A DNA stretch of 64,000 nucleotides from CAZOVB01 sp046541415. Lineage in GTDB: Bacteria; Planctomycetota; Phycisphaerae; SM23-33. Position numbers and translations under genes: made by a program. Below the pieces are notes generated by a model, which was given only the letters and a program-made list of their open reading frames with translations, ran no database searches and had not been told where the DNA came from. Below, piece by piece: positions 54,576-61,688 of this stretch. Every line of letters starts with the position of its first letter. The first letter of the stretch is position 1. The stretch lies in assembly GCA_046541415.1 (NCBI GenBank), contig JBKHDI010000009.1, positions 16,686-80,685 on the forward strand, written 5' to 3'.

Positions 54576-55279
54576 GCGGTCTCCTGTGTCACCGCCCACA
54601 TGTAGCCCTTGCCGCGCACGGTCAGCAGCAGTTGCGGGCAGTTGGACGGGTCGCGCAGCTTCTCCCGCAGCCGCGCGATATGCATGTCGATCGTGCGGGT
54701 ATCGACCCCATTGGGGCTGATCCGCCAGACGCGTGAGAGGATCTCACCCCGCGCCACGGCCCGGCCGGCGTTGACGACCAGGTACCGCAGCAGCTCCGAT
54801 TCACGCTCGGAGAGGCTGTTGCGTTGGCCGTCTTCGAAGCTCAGCTCGCGCCGGTTCAGGTCGGCCTGGCCGCCGGGGAAGCTGAACTGTTTCAGGTCGG
54901 TGGGCCTCTCGGGGCTGCGGCGCAGCACGGCCTCGATCCGCGCCATCAACTCCCGGACGCTGAAGGGCTTGACCACGTAATCATCGGCCCCGAGGCGCAG
55001 ACCCGTGATCCGGTCGCTTTCCTCGCCCTTGGCCGTCAGGCAGATCACCGGCAGGGTCGGCCGACTCAGCCGCACCTGGCGGAGGATCTCCAGCCCGTCG
55101 ATTTCCGGCAGGATCAGATCCAGCAGAATCAGCTCGCACTCGCACGTCAGGGCCCGCTCCAGGCCCGCCTTGCCGTCGGCGGCTTCGATCGTCCGATAGC
55201 CGGCGAAGTCCAGCGCGTCGACCATGCCTTCCCGGATCGCCGGGTCGTCCTCGATTACCAGCACACTCCTGCGATCCAT
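54572..55279 (-). CDS. OmpR/PhoB-family response regulator
   Basis: 235-residue DNA-binding regulator. Receiver domain (about 3-120) with acidic pocket IEDDPA, phospho-acceptor Asp in LLDLILPEIDG, Thr in LTAKG and Lys in VKPFS; winged-helix domain (about 135-232) with RTIDMHIARLREKL and LLTVRGKGYMW. ATG 55279 has GGGAGAG seven bases upstream and gives the usual short N-terminus. It begins 4 bp after the VIT-VWA gene stop and overlaps the kinase start, so the three form one operon. Targets unknown; autoregulation of the operon is plausible. Confidence 0.93.
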   Translation of the reverse strand: MDRRSVLVIEDDPAIREGMVDALDFAGYRTIEAADGKAGLERALTCECELILLDLILPEIDGLEILRQVRLSRPTLPVICLTAKGEESDRITGLRLGADDYVVKPFSVRELMARIEAVLRRSPERPTDLKQFSFPGGQADLNRRELSFEDGQRNSLSERESELLRYLVVNAGRAVARGEILSRVWRISPNGVDTRTIDMHIARLREKLRDPSNCPQLLLTVRGKGYMWAVTQETA

Positions 55280-55283
55280 CCAA

Positions 55284-57719
55284 TCACTCTCCCTGCCCAT
55301 CTGTGGATTCGAGTTTGAGACTCCTGCTGTTCTCAAAGGCGGCATCCAGCAGGTCGGGCGTCAGCGACTGCGGCTGATCGATAATCAGCACGTTCTGCTG
55401 CTTGTCGTTCTGCAGGATCAGGTCGCCGGAAAGGGCCATGGCCGAGGCCCTGCCCTGACCGGCCATCTGCTGGACCATCTGCCAATACGCCTCGCTGCCG
55501 CGCAGGATGATCTGCTCGGGCCTGCTGAGCCCCTCTGCCAGGGCCCGCGAATCGACCCAGGCCGAGCCGAACCGGAACATCGCCAGGTCGTTGACCGGCT
55601 GGACCCCGGCCGGGGCGACGGTGTTGAAAAGCCCGTCGACGTAGTTGTTCCGCGGGTTCAGCGTCTTCTGCCGCGAGAGGTTCTCCTGGTTGATCACCTG
55701 TACCGTGCCCGACTGGCCCACGCGGTTATCCCGGAGCATGCGCAGGAAGTTCTGCTCGGCCTGGTCGGCGATGGCCTGCCGCGCAGCGGGGTTGATCCGG
55801 TCATCGGCCAGGAATTGTGTGTACTCGGTAATCGCCCCGAAGCGCAGAGAAAGGCGGACGATCTCGTCCAGCATCCGCCGGGTCTGGGGGTCGGATTCCT
55901 CCTGCCCGGCGGGTTTGGCCAGGCGGAACTTGCCCGGCTCCAGCGCCTGGGCCTGTCGGAGGCGCCCCAGCAGATCGGCGATCCGCCGGCGCGACCAGAT
56001 CCGCGCGACGAACCCGTCGGCCACGTCGGCCCGGACGTCGAAGCTTCGTGTGAATGTCACGTCCTTGCCTGCGAGTCGGGCCAGGATAGTCAGGTCCAGC
56101 GGCTTGTCGCCGCGGTAGCGTCCGGCGATCACCACCGGCTGATCGACCGGCAGGTCCACCGGCCCGGCCGGCAGGAGTTGGTAGATCCGTTCATCCTCAG
56201 CCCGGACCTGCACCTGCGAGATCGCTGGAGGCTGGATTCCCTCGTAGAACGGCTGGACGGAGGGTTTCCACTGATCCTGCTTGAGCTGGTTCTGTCGGGT
56301 CAGGAAGATCGCCCTGCCCCGGTGGGCCCGTGCCAGGCTGTCCAGCAGGGCTGCGTTGACTTCATCCCCCAGCGCCAGCGGGTAGACTCGCCTGCCGGCG
56401 TGGTTGGCCTGGGAGAGCGACTCGACGATCCGGCTCTCGTCGAGGATGCCCTGGCTGGGCACGCCATCGGTGATCATCAGGACCGCCGCGACGCCTGCGT
56501 CGGATTTCGGCTGGGCCATTGCAGCGGCCAGGGCAGCCTGGAAGTTCGTGCCGCCCTCGCTCTTGAGGGTCTGGAGGTAGGCTCGGGCGCGCTCGCGGTT
56601 GGCATCGGTGGCGGCCAGGGGCTTGCTGGAAAGCTGGCTGACGGTGTTGGCGTAGTCGATGATGTTGAAGGAGTCTTCCGGCCCCAGTTGCCCCAGCACG
56701 TCCAGGGCCATCCGGCGGGACAGGTCCAGCCCGCCGCTGACGGTGCTTCCCGAGCGGTCGAGCACGAGCGTGACCTCCCGGGTCTTGCTGCGTTGGGCGG
56801 CCAGTTCGGGCCCCGCTGCCAGGACCAGCAGGAAGTGTCCGTCCTGTCCGTCCTGGCGATAGGTATAGAGCGTCGCGGCCAGGCCCTGGTCGTCGGGCCC
56901 GATCGGAAGGACGCTCAGTTGGACCGTCCCCGGCGTGTTGGCTGATCCGGCGGCCAGGCGGACCAGCAGGCGGTCCGGGGCGATGCGCACGTAGTAGGTT
57001 TCGTGCGTCGGGCTGTAGACGCCCCCGATCGCCGAGTCGGACCGGACGTCGGCCTCCAGGGCAAGCGGCACGCCGTTGGACAGCAGCCCGCTTCGGGGCA
57101 GGAGGTAATCCAGCCGCCCGGGTGCCTGGACGAGCGGCTGCTGGTAGCTCAGCAGGACGTTGCGGCGACTCTGGCCGGGCATGTCCATGGTGGCGCTGAG
57201 GACGGCCTGGGCGGGCAGGAACTCGGTCGAGAGCTGCTGGGCCCGTCCGTCGATCTCCTGGCGGACCAGCGTCTGCCAGCGGTCCGAGGCGATGGCTTGG
57301 GCCTGCTTGCGGATCCCGGCCTGGCCCTGCTGCTGCTCGTCGGCCAGTCTGGCTTCGGACGGGATCAACCCCAGCACGCGGACCGGGAACGAATCGGCAG
57401 ACGGGTTGGACAGGCCGAAGAGCAGCTCGGTCCGCGCCGCTTTTCCGGCGATCTGCACTCGCCCGTGGAGCGACTCGACCATCACCGGGCCGGGCTGGCT
57501 GGAGACCGGCGCGGCCACCGACTGGCCCATCAGCAGCAGCGGCGGCTGGGCCTGGTTGTAATCGGCCCGGACTTCCTTGGCCGCCGGCTGCGGCGAGAGG
57601 CTGGACTTGATGTCTTCTGCCGCCTGCTCGGCGAGGTCCGGCGCACCGGCTCGGGCTACATCGGCCGCCAGGGCAACAGCCGGCAGGCAGATCAGCAGAA
57701 GGCTCGACGTGTGTTTCAT
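55284..57719 (-). CDS. Secreted VIT and VWA domain protein
   Basis: 811-residue exported protein (signal MKHTSSLLLICLPAVALAAD). A VIT domain (about 60-210, VMVESLHGRVQIAGKAARTE) is followed by a VWA domain (about 320-480) with intact MIDAS DRSGST and the ITDGVP station, and then about 330 residues of mixed structure. This is the inter-alpha-inhibitor-heavy-chain layout. Some bacterial homologues are sortase targets in a dedicated system with a two-component pair, but no LPxTG-like tail or sortase is visible here. It heads an operon with an OmpR-type regulator and a membrane kinase (gaps 4 bp and overlap). ATG 57719 fits the signal peptide. Confidence 0.87.
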   Translation of the reverse strand: MKHTSSLLLICLPAVALAADVARAGAPDLAEQAAEDIKSSLSPQPAAKEVRADYNQAQPPLLLMGQSVAAPVSSQPGPVMVESLHGRVQIAGKAARTELLFGLSNPSADSFPVRVLGLIPSEARLADEQQQGQAGIRKQAQAIASDRWQTLVRQEIDGRAQQLSTEFLPAQAVLSATMDMPGQSRRNVLLSYQQPLVQAPGRLDYLLPRSGLLSNGVPLALEADVRSDSAIGGVYSPTHETYYVRIAPDRLLVRLAAGSANTPGTVQLSVLPIGPDDQGLAATLYTYRQDGQDGHFLLVLAAGPELAAQRSKTREVTLVLDRSGSTVSGGLDLSRRMALDVLGQLGPEDSFNIIDYANTVSQLSSKPLAATDANRERARAYLQTLKSEGGTNFQAALAAAMAQPKSDAGVAAVLMITDGVPSQGILDESRIVESLSQANHAGRRVYPLALGDEVNAALLDSLARAHRGRAIFLTRQNQLKQDQWKPSVQPFYEGIQPPAISQVQVRAEDERIYQLLPAGPVDLPVDQPVVIAGRYRGDKPLDLTILARLAGKDVTFTRSFDVRADVADGFVARIWSRRRIADLLGRLRQAQALEPGKFRLAKPAGQEESDPQTRRMLDEIVRLSLRFGAITEYTQFLADDRINPAARQAIADQAEQNFLRMLRDNRVGQSGTVQVINQENLSRQKTLNPRNNYVDGLFNTVAPAGVQPVNDLAMFRFGSAWVDSRALAEGLSRPEQIILRGSEAYWQMVQQMAGQGRASAMALSGDLILQNDKQQNVLIIDQPQSLTPDLLDAAFENSRSLKLESTDGQGE

Positions 57720-57749
57720 GTTCGGCTCACAGAGCAGGGGGTTGTCATC

Positions 57750-57764
57750 CTGTATATCATACAG
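57750..57764. promoter_or_regulatory. Dyad upstream of the VIT-VWA operon
   Basis: CTGTAT-ATC-ATACAG, a perfect 6-bp inverted repeat 31 bp before the VIT-VWA start. On the minus strand it includes TATGAT, a possible -10 element. A TTGACA sits 23 bp further upstream, too far for normal spacing. Candidate operator/promoter only. Confidence 0.35.
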
Positions 57765-57825
57765 TGTTTCGACACCCGGGGCCCTGTCAACTGCGCAACT
57801 TGCATGTAACAACCGCCCGGGGGGC

Positions 57826-58698
57826 TCAGTCCACCCGTATCCCCTGCTGCTGCAGCCAGATCTTCAGGTCTCCCATCTCGCTTTCGAACATGTCGTTGTC
57901 GTACTCGCCTTCCAGGCGTTGGATCAACTCGGCCAGTTCGGGTTTTTCGGCGATGACCTCGTTGACCCGCCGCTCGAAGACGTCGCTGATTCTGCGGAAT
58001 TCCTCGAAGTCCACCTCCAGCTGCAGCAAAGCCGCCAGCTTCCGCGAGACGCCCTCGATGCTTCGCGGGTTGGGCCCCTGAATGTAGGCAGGGATCTCAG
58101 CGACCAGCGAGGCCATGTCGATCTGCCTGTCTCCGCAGAGGCAGGTCAGGTAGGTGATGAAGCTGGCCGGGCCCTGGTAGTCCGACCACCGCAGGCCCAG
58201 ATCCTCCAGGCGGTCCCTGAACGACCGGGTCGAGACGCTGGCCCGGATCCGCGGGTCGCGCGTGTGGGGCACGACCCCGGAGACCGACCCGACAAAGAAG
58301 ATCCGCCCGACATCGAAGGTCTCGACGACCTCGAAGAAGCAGTCGGCGAACTGCCGCCAGTGGAAGTTGGGCTCCTTGCCCTCGAAGAAGACGACACCGG
58401 CATGGGGGGCCACGAAAAACAGGTTCTCCGGATGGTCGAACTGCTGGATCAGGCCGTCCTTGATCTCCACGTGAGGCCGGAACATGGCGCTGACTTCCAT
58501 CGATCCGGGGAAGTTGTAGATGTAGAACATGTCCGGTTCGATCCGTCCGGCCTGGTCGGCCTGGAGCTGCTGGCGGAGGTACTCGACGACCCCGATCGAA
58601 ACGTTGCCCCCGTTCATCCATCCGCTCAGACCCATCAGGAGGGTCGCACCGGAGGTCCGGGCTGTCGGCTGGGTCAACTGCAGGCAAGATCGCGACAT
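57826..58698 (-). CDS. PAC2-family protein
   Basis: 290-residue protein of the PAC2 family, related to archaeal/eukaryotic proteasome-assembly chaperones; bacterial members have no settled function. Visible marks are LLMGLSGWMNGGNVSIGVVEYL at the start (glycine-rich turn WMNGGN), FFVAPHAGVVFFEGKEPNFHW, FFVGSVSGVVPHTR and GPASFITYLTCLCG. An acidic helical tail (about 225-290) follows. The ribosome-binding site is weak (GGAAAGAG further upstream). It lies 106 bp upstream of the VIT-VWA operon on the same strand. The hairpin array begins 178 bp upstream, on the other side. Confidence 0.87.
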   Translation of the reverse strand: MSRSCLQLTQPTARTSGATLLMGLSGWMNGGNVSIGVVEYLRQQLQADQAGRIEPDMFYIYNFPGSMEVSAMFRPHVEIKDGLIQQFDHPENLFFVAPHAGVVFFEGKEPNFHWRQFADCFFEVVETFDVGRIFFVGSVSGVVPHTRDPRIRASVSTRSFRDRLEDLGLRWSDYQGPASFITYLTCLCGDRQIDMASLVAEIPAYIQGPNPRSIEGVSRKLAALLQLEVDFEEFRRISDVFERRVNEVIAEKPELAELIQRLEGEYDNDMFESEMGDLKIWLQQQGIRVD

Positions 58699-58875
58699 TG
58701 TCTCGACTCTTTCCGCCCGGGGGCAACCGGGCTGTCTCTAAGGGCAGGGCTGTTTCAGTATTCTATTGTACGACGCGGGGCCGAGGGACGACCAACTGAC
58801 AAAACCGGACAGAATATCGGACAAATCCTTTTGAGAAATAATCTTACCTACGCGAACATCCCCGGATCCAGCTCG

Positions 58876-58881
58876 TATAAT
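58876..58881 (+). promoter_or_regulatory. -10 box TATAAT before hairpin element 1
   Basis: Exact TATAAT six bases before the first hairpin, so a transcript would begin at or within a base or two of the element. No good -35 box is seen at the normal distance. Confidence 0.45.
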
Positions 58882-58886
58882 ACCCT

Positions 58887-58988
58887 GACAAAGGCTCCTC
58901 CTTCCTTTGTCTAATGCCCACCCAGAGGTCTCCCTCCGCCTCTGGAAAGGACCTGCCCCGGCAGCTCGCCCGAGTTGGCGGGGCAGGT
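58887..58988 (+). ncRNA. Candidate small RNA, copy 1 of 3
   Basis: Three consecutive hairpins. A: GACAAAGG/CCTTTGTC (58887-58894, 58904-58911) with loop CTCCTCCTT. B: CCAGAGG/CCTCTGG (58922-58928, 58939-58945) with loop TCTCCCTCCG. C: ACCTGCCCCG/CGGGGCAGGT (58951-58960, 58979-58988) with an inner CTCG/CGAG helix. The linker TGCCCA before hairpin B is shared with the other two copies. A TATAAT box stands six bases upstream. Hairpin C lacks a T-tract, so this copy may read into the next one. Loop A contains CCUCCUU, the anti-Shine-Dalgarno core of 16S rRNA. Confidence 0.6.
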
Positions 58989-59066
58989 TCGGTTAGTGCC
59001 CGCAGGCGGTTTAGCATCATCGACACTTTTTCGGATCAACAGGAAACCTTCTTGCCCCCTGCGACG

Positions 59067-59072
59067 TATAGA
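59067..59072 (+). promoter_or_regulatory. -10-like TATAGA before hairpin element 2
   Basis: TATAGA lies five bases before hairpin A of copy 2, the same relative position as TATAAT before copy 1. This repeated placement supports a separate start for each copy. No -35 box was seen. Confidence 0.3.
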
Positions 59073-59077
59073 ACGGT

Positions 59078-59190
59078 GGCAAGGGCTCCCACTTCCCTTG
59101 TCACTGCCCAGCCGGAGGACTCCCTCCTTCCTCCGGCAAACTGGTGCTCCGGACAGTTTCCCCCTGGCTGTCCGGGGCACTGATTTTTTT
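59078..59190 (+). ncRNA. Candidate small RNA, copy 2 of 3, with terminator
   Basis: Hairpin A: GGCAAGGG/CCCTTGTC (59078-59085, 59095-59102; one G-U pair), loop CTCCCACTT. B: GCCGGAGG/CCTCCGGC (59111-59118, 59130-59137), loop ACTCCCTCCTT. C: GTGCTCCGGACAG/CTGTCCGGGGCAC (59144-59156, 59168-59180; one G-U pair), loop TTTCCCCCTGG, then TGA and seven Ts (59184-59190), a classic rho-independent terminator that fixes the coding strand as plus. Stem sequences differ from copy 1 but pairing and the CU-rich loops are kept, and TGCCCA precedes hairpin B. Confidence 0.68.
59144..59190 (+). terminator. Rho-independent terminator ending copy 2
   Basis: 13-bp stem with one G-U pair, 11-base loop and a seven-T tract three bases after the stem. 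It does not follow any protein gene on the plus strand, so its existence supports a non-coding transcript here. Confidence 0.8.
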
Positions 59191-59263
59191 GAGAATCTTC
59201 CCTGCGGCGGGAACAGTTCGCCCCGCCCTGCCGTTTGAATAAAAGATAGGATAAATCAAGATC

Positions 59264-59344
59264 TGCCCAATCCAGAGGTCTCTTCCCGCCTCTGGACCAG
59301 ATGCCCCGCCGGGTCTCCCCCTGTCCGGTGGGGCATCACTCTTT
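59264..59344 (+). ncRNA. Candidate small RNA, copy 3 of 3 (lacks hairpin A)
   Basis: TGCCCA linker, then hairpin B: TCCAGAGG/CCTCTGGA (59271-59278, 59289-59296), loop TCTCTTCCCG; hairpin C: GATGCCCCGCCGG/CCGGTGGGGCATC (59300-59312, 59325-59337; one G-U pair), loop GTCTCCCCCTGT, then ACTCTTTT. Hairpin A is missing; an A+T-rich stretch (AATAAAAGATAGGATAAATC) takes its place and could hold the -10 region. It ends 100 bp upstream of the Gfo/Idh/MocA gene, so it could also act as part of that gene's leader. Confidence 0.55.
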
Positions 59345-59444
59345 TCCTGCTTGTCTGCCCCGTCGATGCGCAGTTGACATTCCCGCCGCCGGCGATACCG
59401 TAGGAACCGGGCCGAGAGGTTTGACCCCGAACCGGAAAAGGACT

Positions 59445-60515
59445 ATGGAACCGCTGAATATCGGCATCGTCGGCTGCGGCGTGATCGCCCCGACCCACGC
59501 AGATGCCTTCGCAAGAGAAGAGAATGTCAAGCTCGCCTGGGCGTGCGACCTGATCGAAGACCGCTGCCGGGCCCTGGCAGGGAAGTTCGACATCGCCCGG
59601 ACGACAACCGACTTCCGGGAAATGCTCGACGACGACAGGCTCGACGCCATCAGCGTCTGCACCGACCACGCCAGCCACTCGGAGATTTGCCGCTCCGCCC
59701 TGGCCGCCGGAAAGCACGTGCTCTGCGAGAAAGCCCTGGCCGCTTCGACCGACCAGTTGGAGTCGATGATCCAGGCCGGCCGCCAGAATGGCGAACTGAT
59801 CTTCTCGGGCATCTTCCAGCACCGGTTCAACCGCGTTTATCAGCTGCTGAAAGAGCGGATCGACCAAGGGTTGTTCGGCAAGATTCTCACCGCCGGCGTC
59901 CGAATGCACTGCTACCGTTCGGACAACTACTATCGCGCCGACCAGTGGAGAGGCACGTGGGCGGGCGAAGGCGGCTCGGTGCTGATCAACCAGGCGATCC
60001 ACATGATCGACATCCTGGCCTGGGTGCTCGGCGGGGTCGACGAGGTCTGCGCGACCTACACCAACCGCACGCACACCGAATCGATTGAAACCGAAGATAC
60101 CGCCGTGGCCATCCTGCGCCTGTCCAACAGCGCACTGGGCACGATCAAGGCGACCTGCTCATCGCACCTGAACTGGAATCCGGTGGTGGGCATCCACGGC
60201 ACGGACGGGATCATCGAATTGCGCGACGGCGTGGTGACCCTGCTGGACATGCGCAACAAGCAGGTCGAGGCAGAGCTCCAGCAGCAGTTGCTCCACGCCG
60301 ACCAGCCCGACCCGGATTCACCCGGGAAGGTCTACTACGGCGGGCACCACCGCATGCAGATCCGCGACTTCGTCGAGGCCATCCGACAGAATCGCCCGCC
60401 GTTCGTCCCGGCCGAGGCGGCCCGTCACGCCGTGGACATCGTGCTCGGAACGTACCAGTCGCACAACAGCGGCACGTGGGTCAAGCTGCCCCGGCCGGTC
60501 AGTTGTCCCGGCTGA
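59445..60515 (+). CDS. Gfo/Idh/MocA-family oxidoreductase
   Basis: 356-residue NAD(P)-dependent sugar or inositol oxidoreductase. Rossmann motif IGIVGCGVIAPTHADAF, then SVCTDHASHSEI and the CEKALA station (usually EKP), with the catalytic-site helix GEGGSVLINQAIHMIDILAW carrying the Asp/His pair (HMID). No signal peptide. ATG 59445 has AAGGA just upstream; the longer frame from 59301 runs through the last hairpin element and is rejected. The substrate is unknown. It converges with the toroid lipoprotein gene, and the two coding ends overlap by 17 bp. Confidence 0.92.
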   Translation: MEPLNIGIVGCGVIAPTHADAFAREENVKLAWACDLIEDRCRALAGKFDIARTTTDFREMLDDDRLDAISVCTDHASHSEICRSALAAGKHVLCEKALAASTDQLESMIQAGRQNGELIFSGIFQHRFNRVYQLLKERIDQGLFGKILTAGVRMHCYRSDNYYRADQWRGTWAGEGGSVLINQAIHMIDILAWVLGGVDEVCATYTNRTHTESIETEDTAVAILRLSNSALGTIKATCSSHLNWNPVVGIHGTDGIIELRDGVVTLLDMRNKQVEAELQQQLLHADQPDPDSPGKVYYGGHHRMQIRDFVEAIRQNRPPFVPAEAARHAVDIVLGTYQSHNSGTWVKLPRPVSCPG

Positions 60516-61458
60516 GCACCAGCACGGCGTAGGCAGAGGCGATATCCCGCCCCCACACGCCCTCCCATCCGCCGTCGGGCATCTGGCGAGCCAGCAGTTC
60601 GGCGCGAACGCGTTTGGACAGGTCCACCCCGCCGAGGCTGCCCCGTCCGGTCAGATCTTCCATCCGCCCCAGGGCCAGGAAGTAGTAATACATCAGGCGG
60701 TTCTGCGAGAGGGATTCGGGCATCTGCTTTTCCAGCCATGCTGCGCCGCGATCGATCGCCGCCTGGGCGGTCCGGTCGGGTCCGAGCTTGTCCATACACA
60801 GCGCCAAAGTCGCGATCGCGGCGGTGGTCATCGTCTCGGTCGAGGGGGTCCCCGAGCGGCTGTAGGGCCAGCCGCCGTCGCGGTTCTGAACCTTCAGCCA
60901 GTAGTTCATCACCATCTTCCAGTAGGCGGCGGGCACTTCGATGTTGTTCTCCCTGGCCCGCTCGACGCCCATGACGGCGTAGTGGCTGTTGGACTGGTCG
61001 CCCAGCACGGCCGGGTCGTCGGTCTGGTAACTGTACGATCCTTCCTTCGTGCCCCGGGTCAACGCGCGGATGTCCCGCCCCAGCAGGGGCTGGTACTTGG
61101 CCTTGTCGAGCTTGGCGGCCTCGGCCCAGACGTTGGCGCGAATGGCCAGGGTGTAGGTCATGTTGGTCTCCAGCCCGGCCAGGTAGTTCAACGCGCGGCT
61201 GAGGTTGGGGTTGTCCAACTCCACGCCGCTTGCCAGCATGGCCCAACTGGCCAGCGCCGTTGACCCGCCGGGGAACTGCGAGCCGTCGTCCGGCCAGGAC
61301 CCATCGCGCTGCTGGCGCGCCCAGAGCCAACTGCGGCCGTTGGTCACCGCCGCCGTGGTCGCCTGCTCGCCGACCGTCCGACCGCCCTGCCCGTCGCAAC
61401 CGACCAGGAAGCACACAAGAAACATCACCAATCCCAGACTCATCCACTGTCGTTGCAT
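60499..61458 (-). CDS. Lipoprotein with squalene-cyclase-like alpha/alpha-toroid repeats
   Basis: 319-residue lipoprotein. The N-terminus MQRQWMSLGLVMFLVCFLVGC carries lipobox LVGC (quoted in part: FLVGCDGQ). Repeats of the prenyltransferase/squalene-cyclase toroid follow: WLWARQQRDGSWPDD, WLKVQNRDGGWPYS, LLARQMPDGGWEGVWG, each with the QxxDGxW-like signature. Catalytic acidic motifs of cyclases are not evident, so a non-enzymatic or unknown role is likely. ATG 61458 has GGGAG eight bases upstream. It is divergent from the Ala/Pro-rich gene, 230 bp away. Confidence 0.82.
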   Translation of the reverse strand: MQRQWMSLGLVMFLVCFLVGCDGQGGRTVGEQATTAAVTNGRSWLWARQQRDGSWPDDGSQFPGGSTALASWAMLASGVELDNPNLSRALNYLAGLETNMTYTLAIRANVWAEAAKLDKAKYQPLLGRDIRALTRGTKEGSYSYQTDDPAVLGDQSNSHYAVMGVERARENNIEVPAAYWKMVMNYWLKVQNRDGGWPYSRSGTPSTETMTTAAIATLALCMDKLGPDRTAQAAIDRGAAWLEKQMPESLSQNRLMYYYFLALGRMEDLTGRGSLGGVDLSKRVRAELLARQMPDGGWEGVWGRDIASAYAVLVLSRDN

Positions 61459-61688
61459 CGCTGTTCTCCCGGTTGATTTCCCATCGGTCCCAGCTGCTGA
61501 CGGGCCGTCCCGGCAAAGCTGTCTGACATAGTGTATGCATGCGCGGGCATCTCTTGTCCAGTCCGGAGACGAACAAATGCAGCTTTTTGCCAATTCCGCC
61601 CGAAAAGCCCAGCCCCGCGATCCGATGTAAAACCGGGACCCGCCGGGCCCGCAGAGACGTTGCATCCGCCAGAGAAAGGCAGCCGATT

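Larger units (their letters stand above)
58699..59444. other. 746-bp gene-free region with tandem hairpin elements
   Basis: The largest gap in the window. Short frames cross it on both strands but none has a ribosome-binding site, homology or conserved character. Instead it carries three tandem diverged copies of an RNA-like hairpin element (58887-58988, 59078-59190, 59264-59344), described separately. The last 100 bp before 59445 should hold the promoter of the oxidoreductase gene. Confidence 0.7.

Noticed and set aside
58911..59238. Short plus-strand frames of 87-89 codons and a minus-strand frame across the hairpin array
   Set aside because: They run through alternating stems and loops, lack ribosome-binding sites and are not conserved between the three copies.
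58887..59344. CRISPR-like array
   Set aside because: The repeated units are diverged hairpins with different stems and unequal spacing, with no identical direct repeats, no uniform spacers and no cas genes.
59301..59444. Longer N-terminus for the Gfo/Idh/MocA protein
   Set aside because: It would translate through hairpin C of the third element; the Rossmann fold starts right after ATG 59445, which has its own ribosome-binding site.
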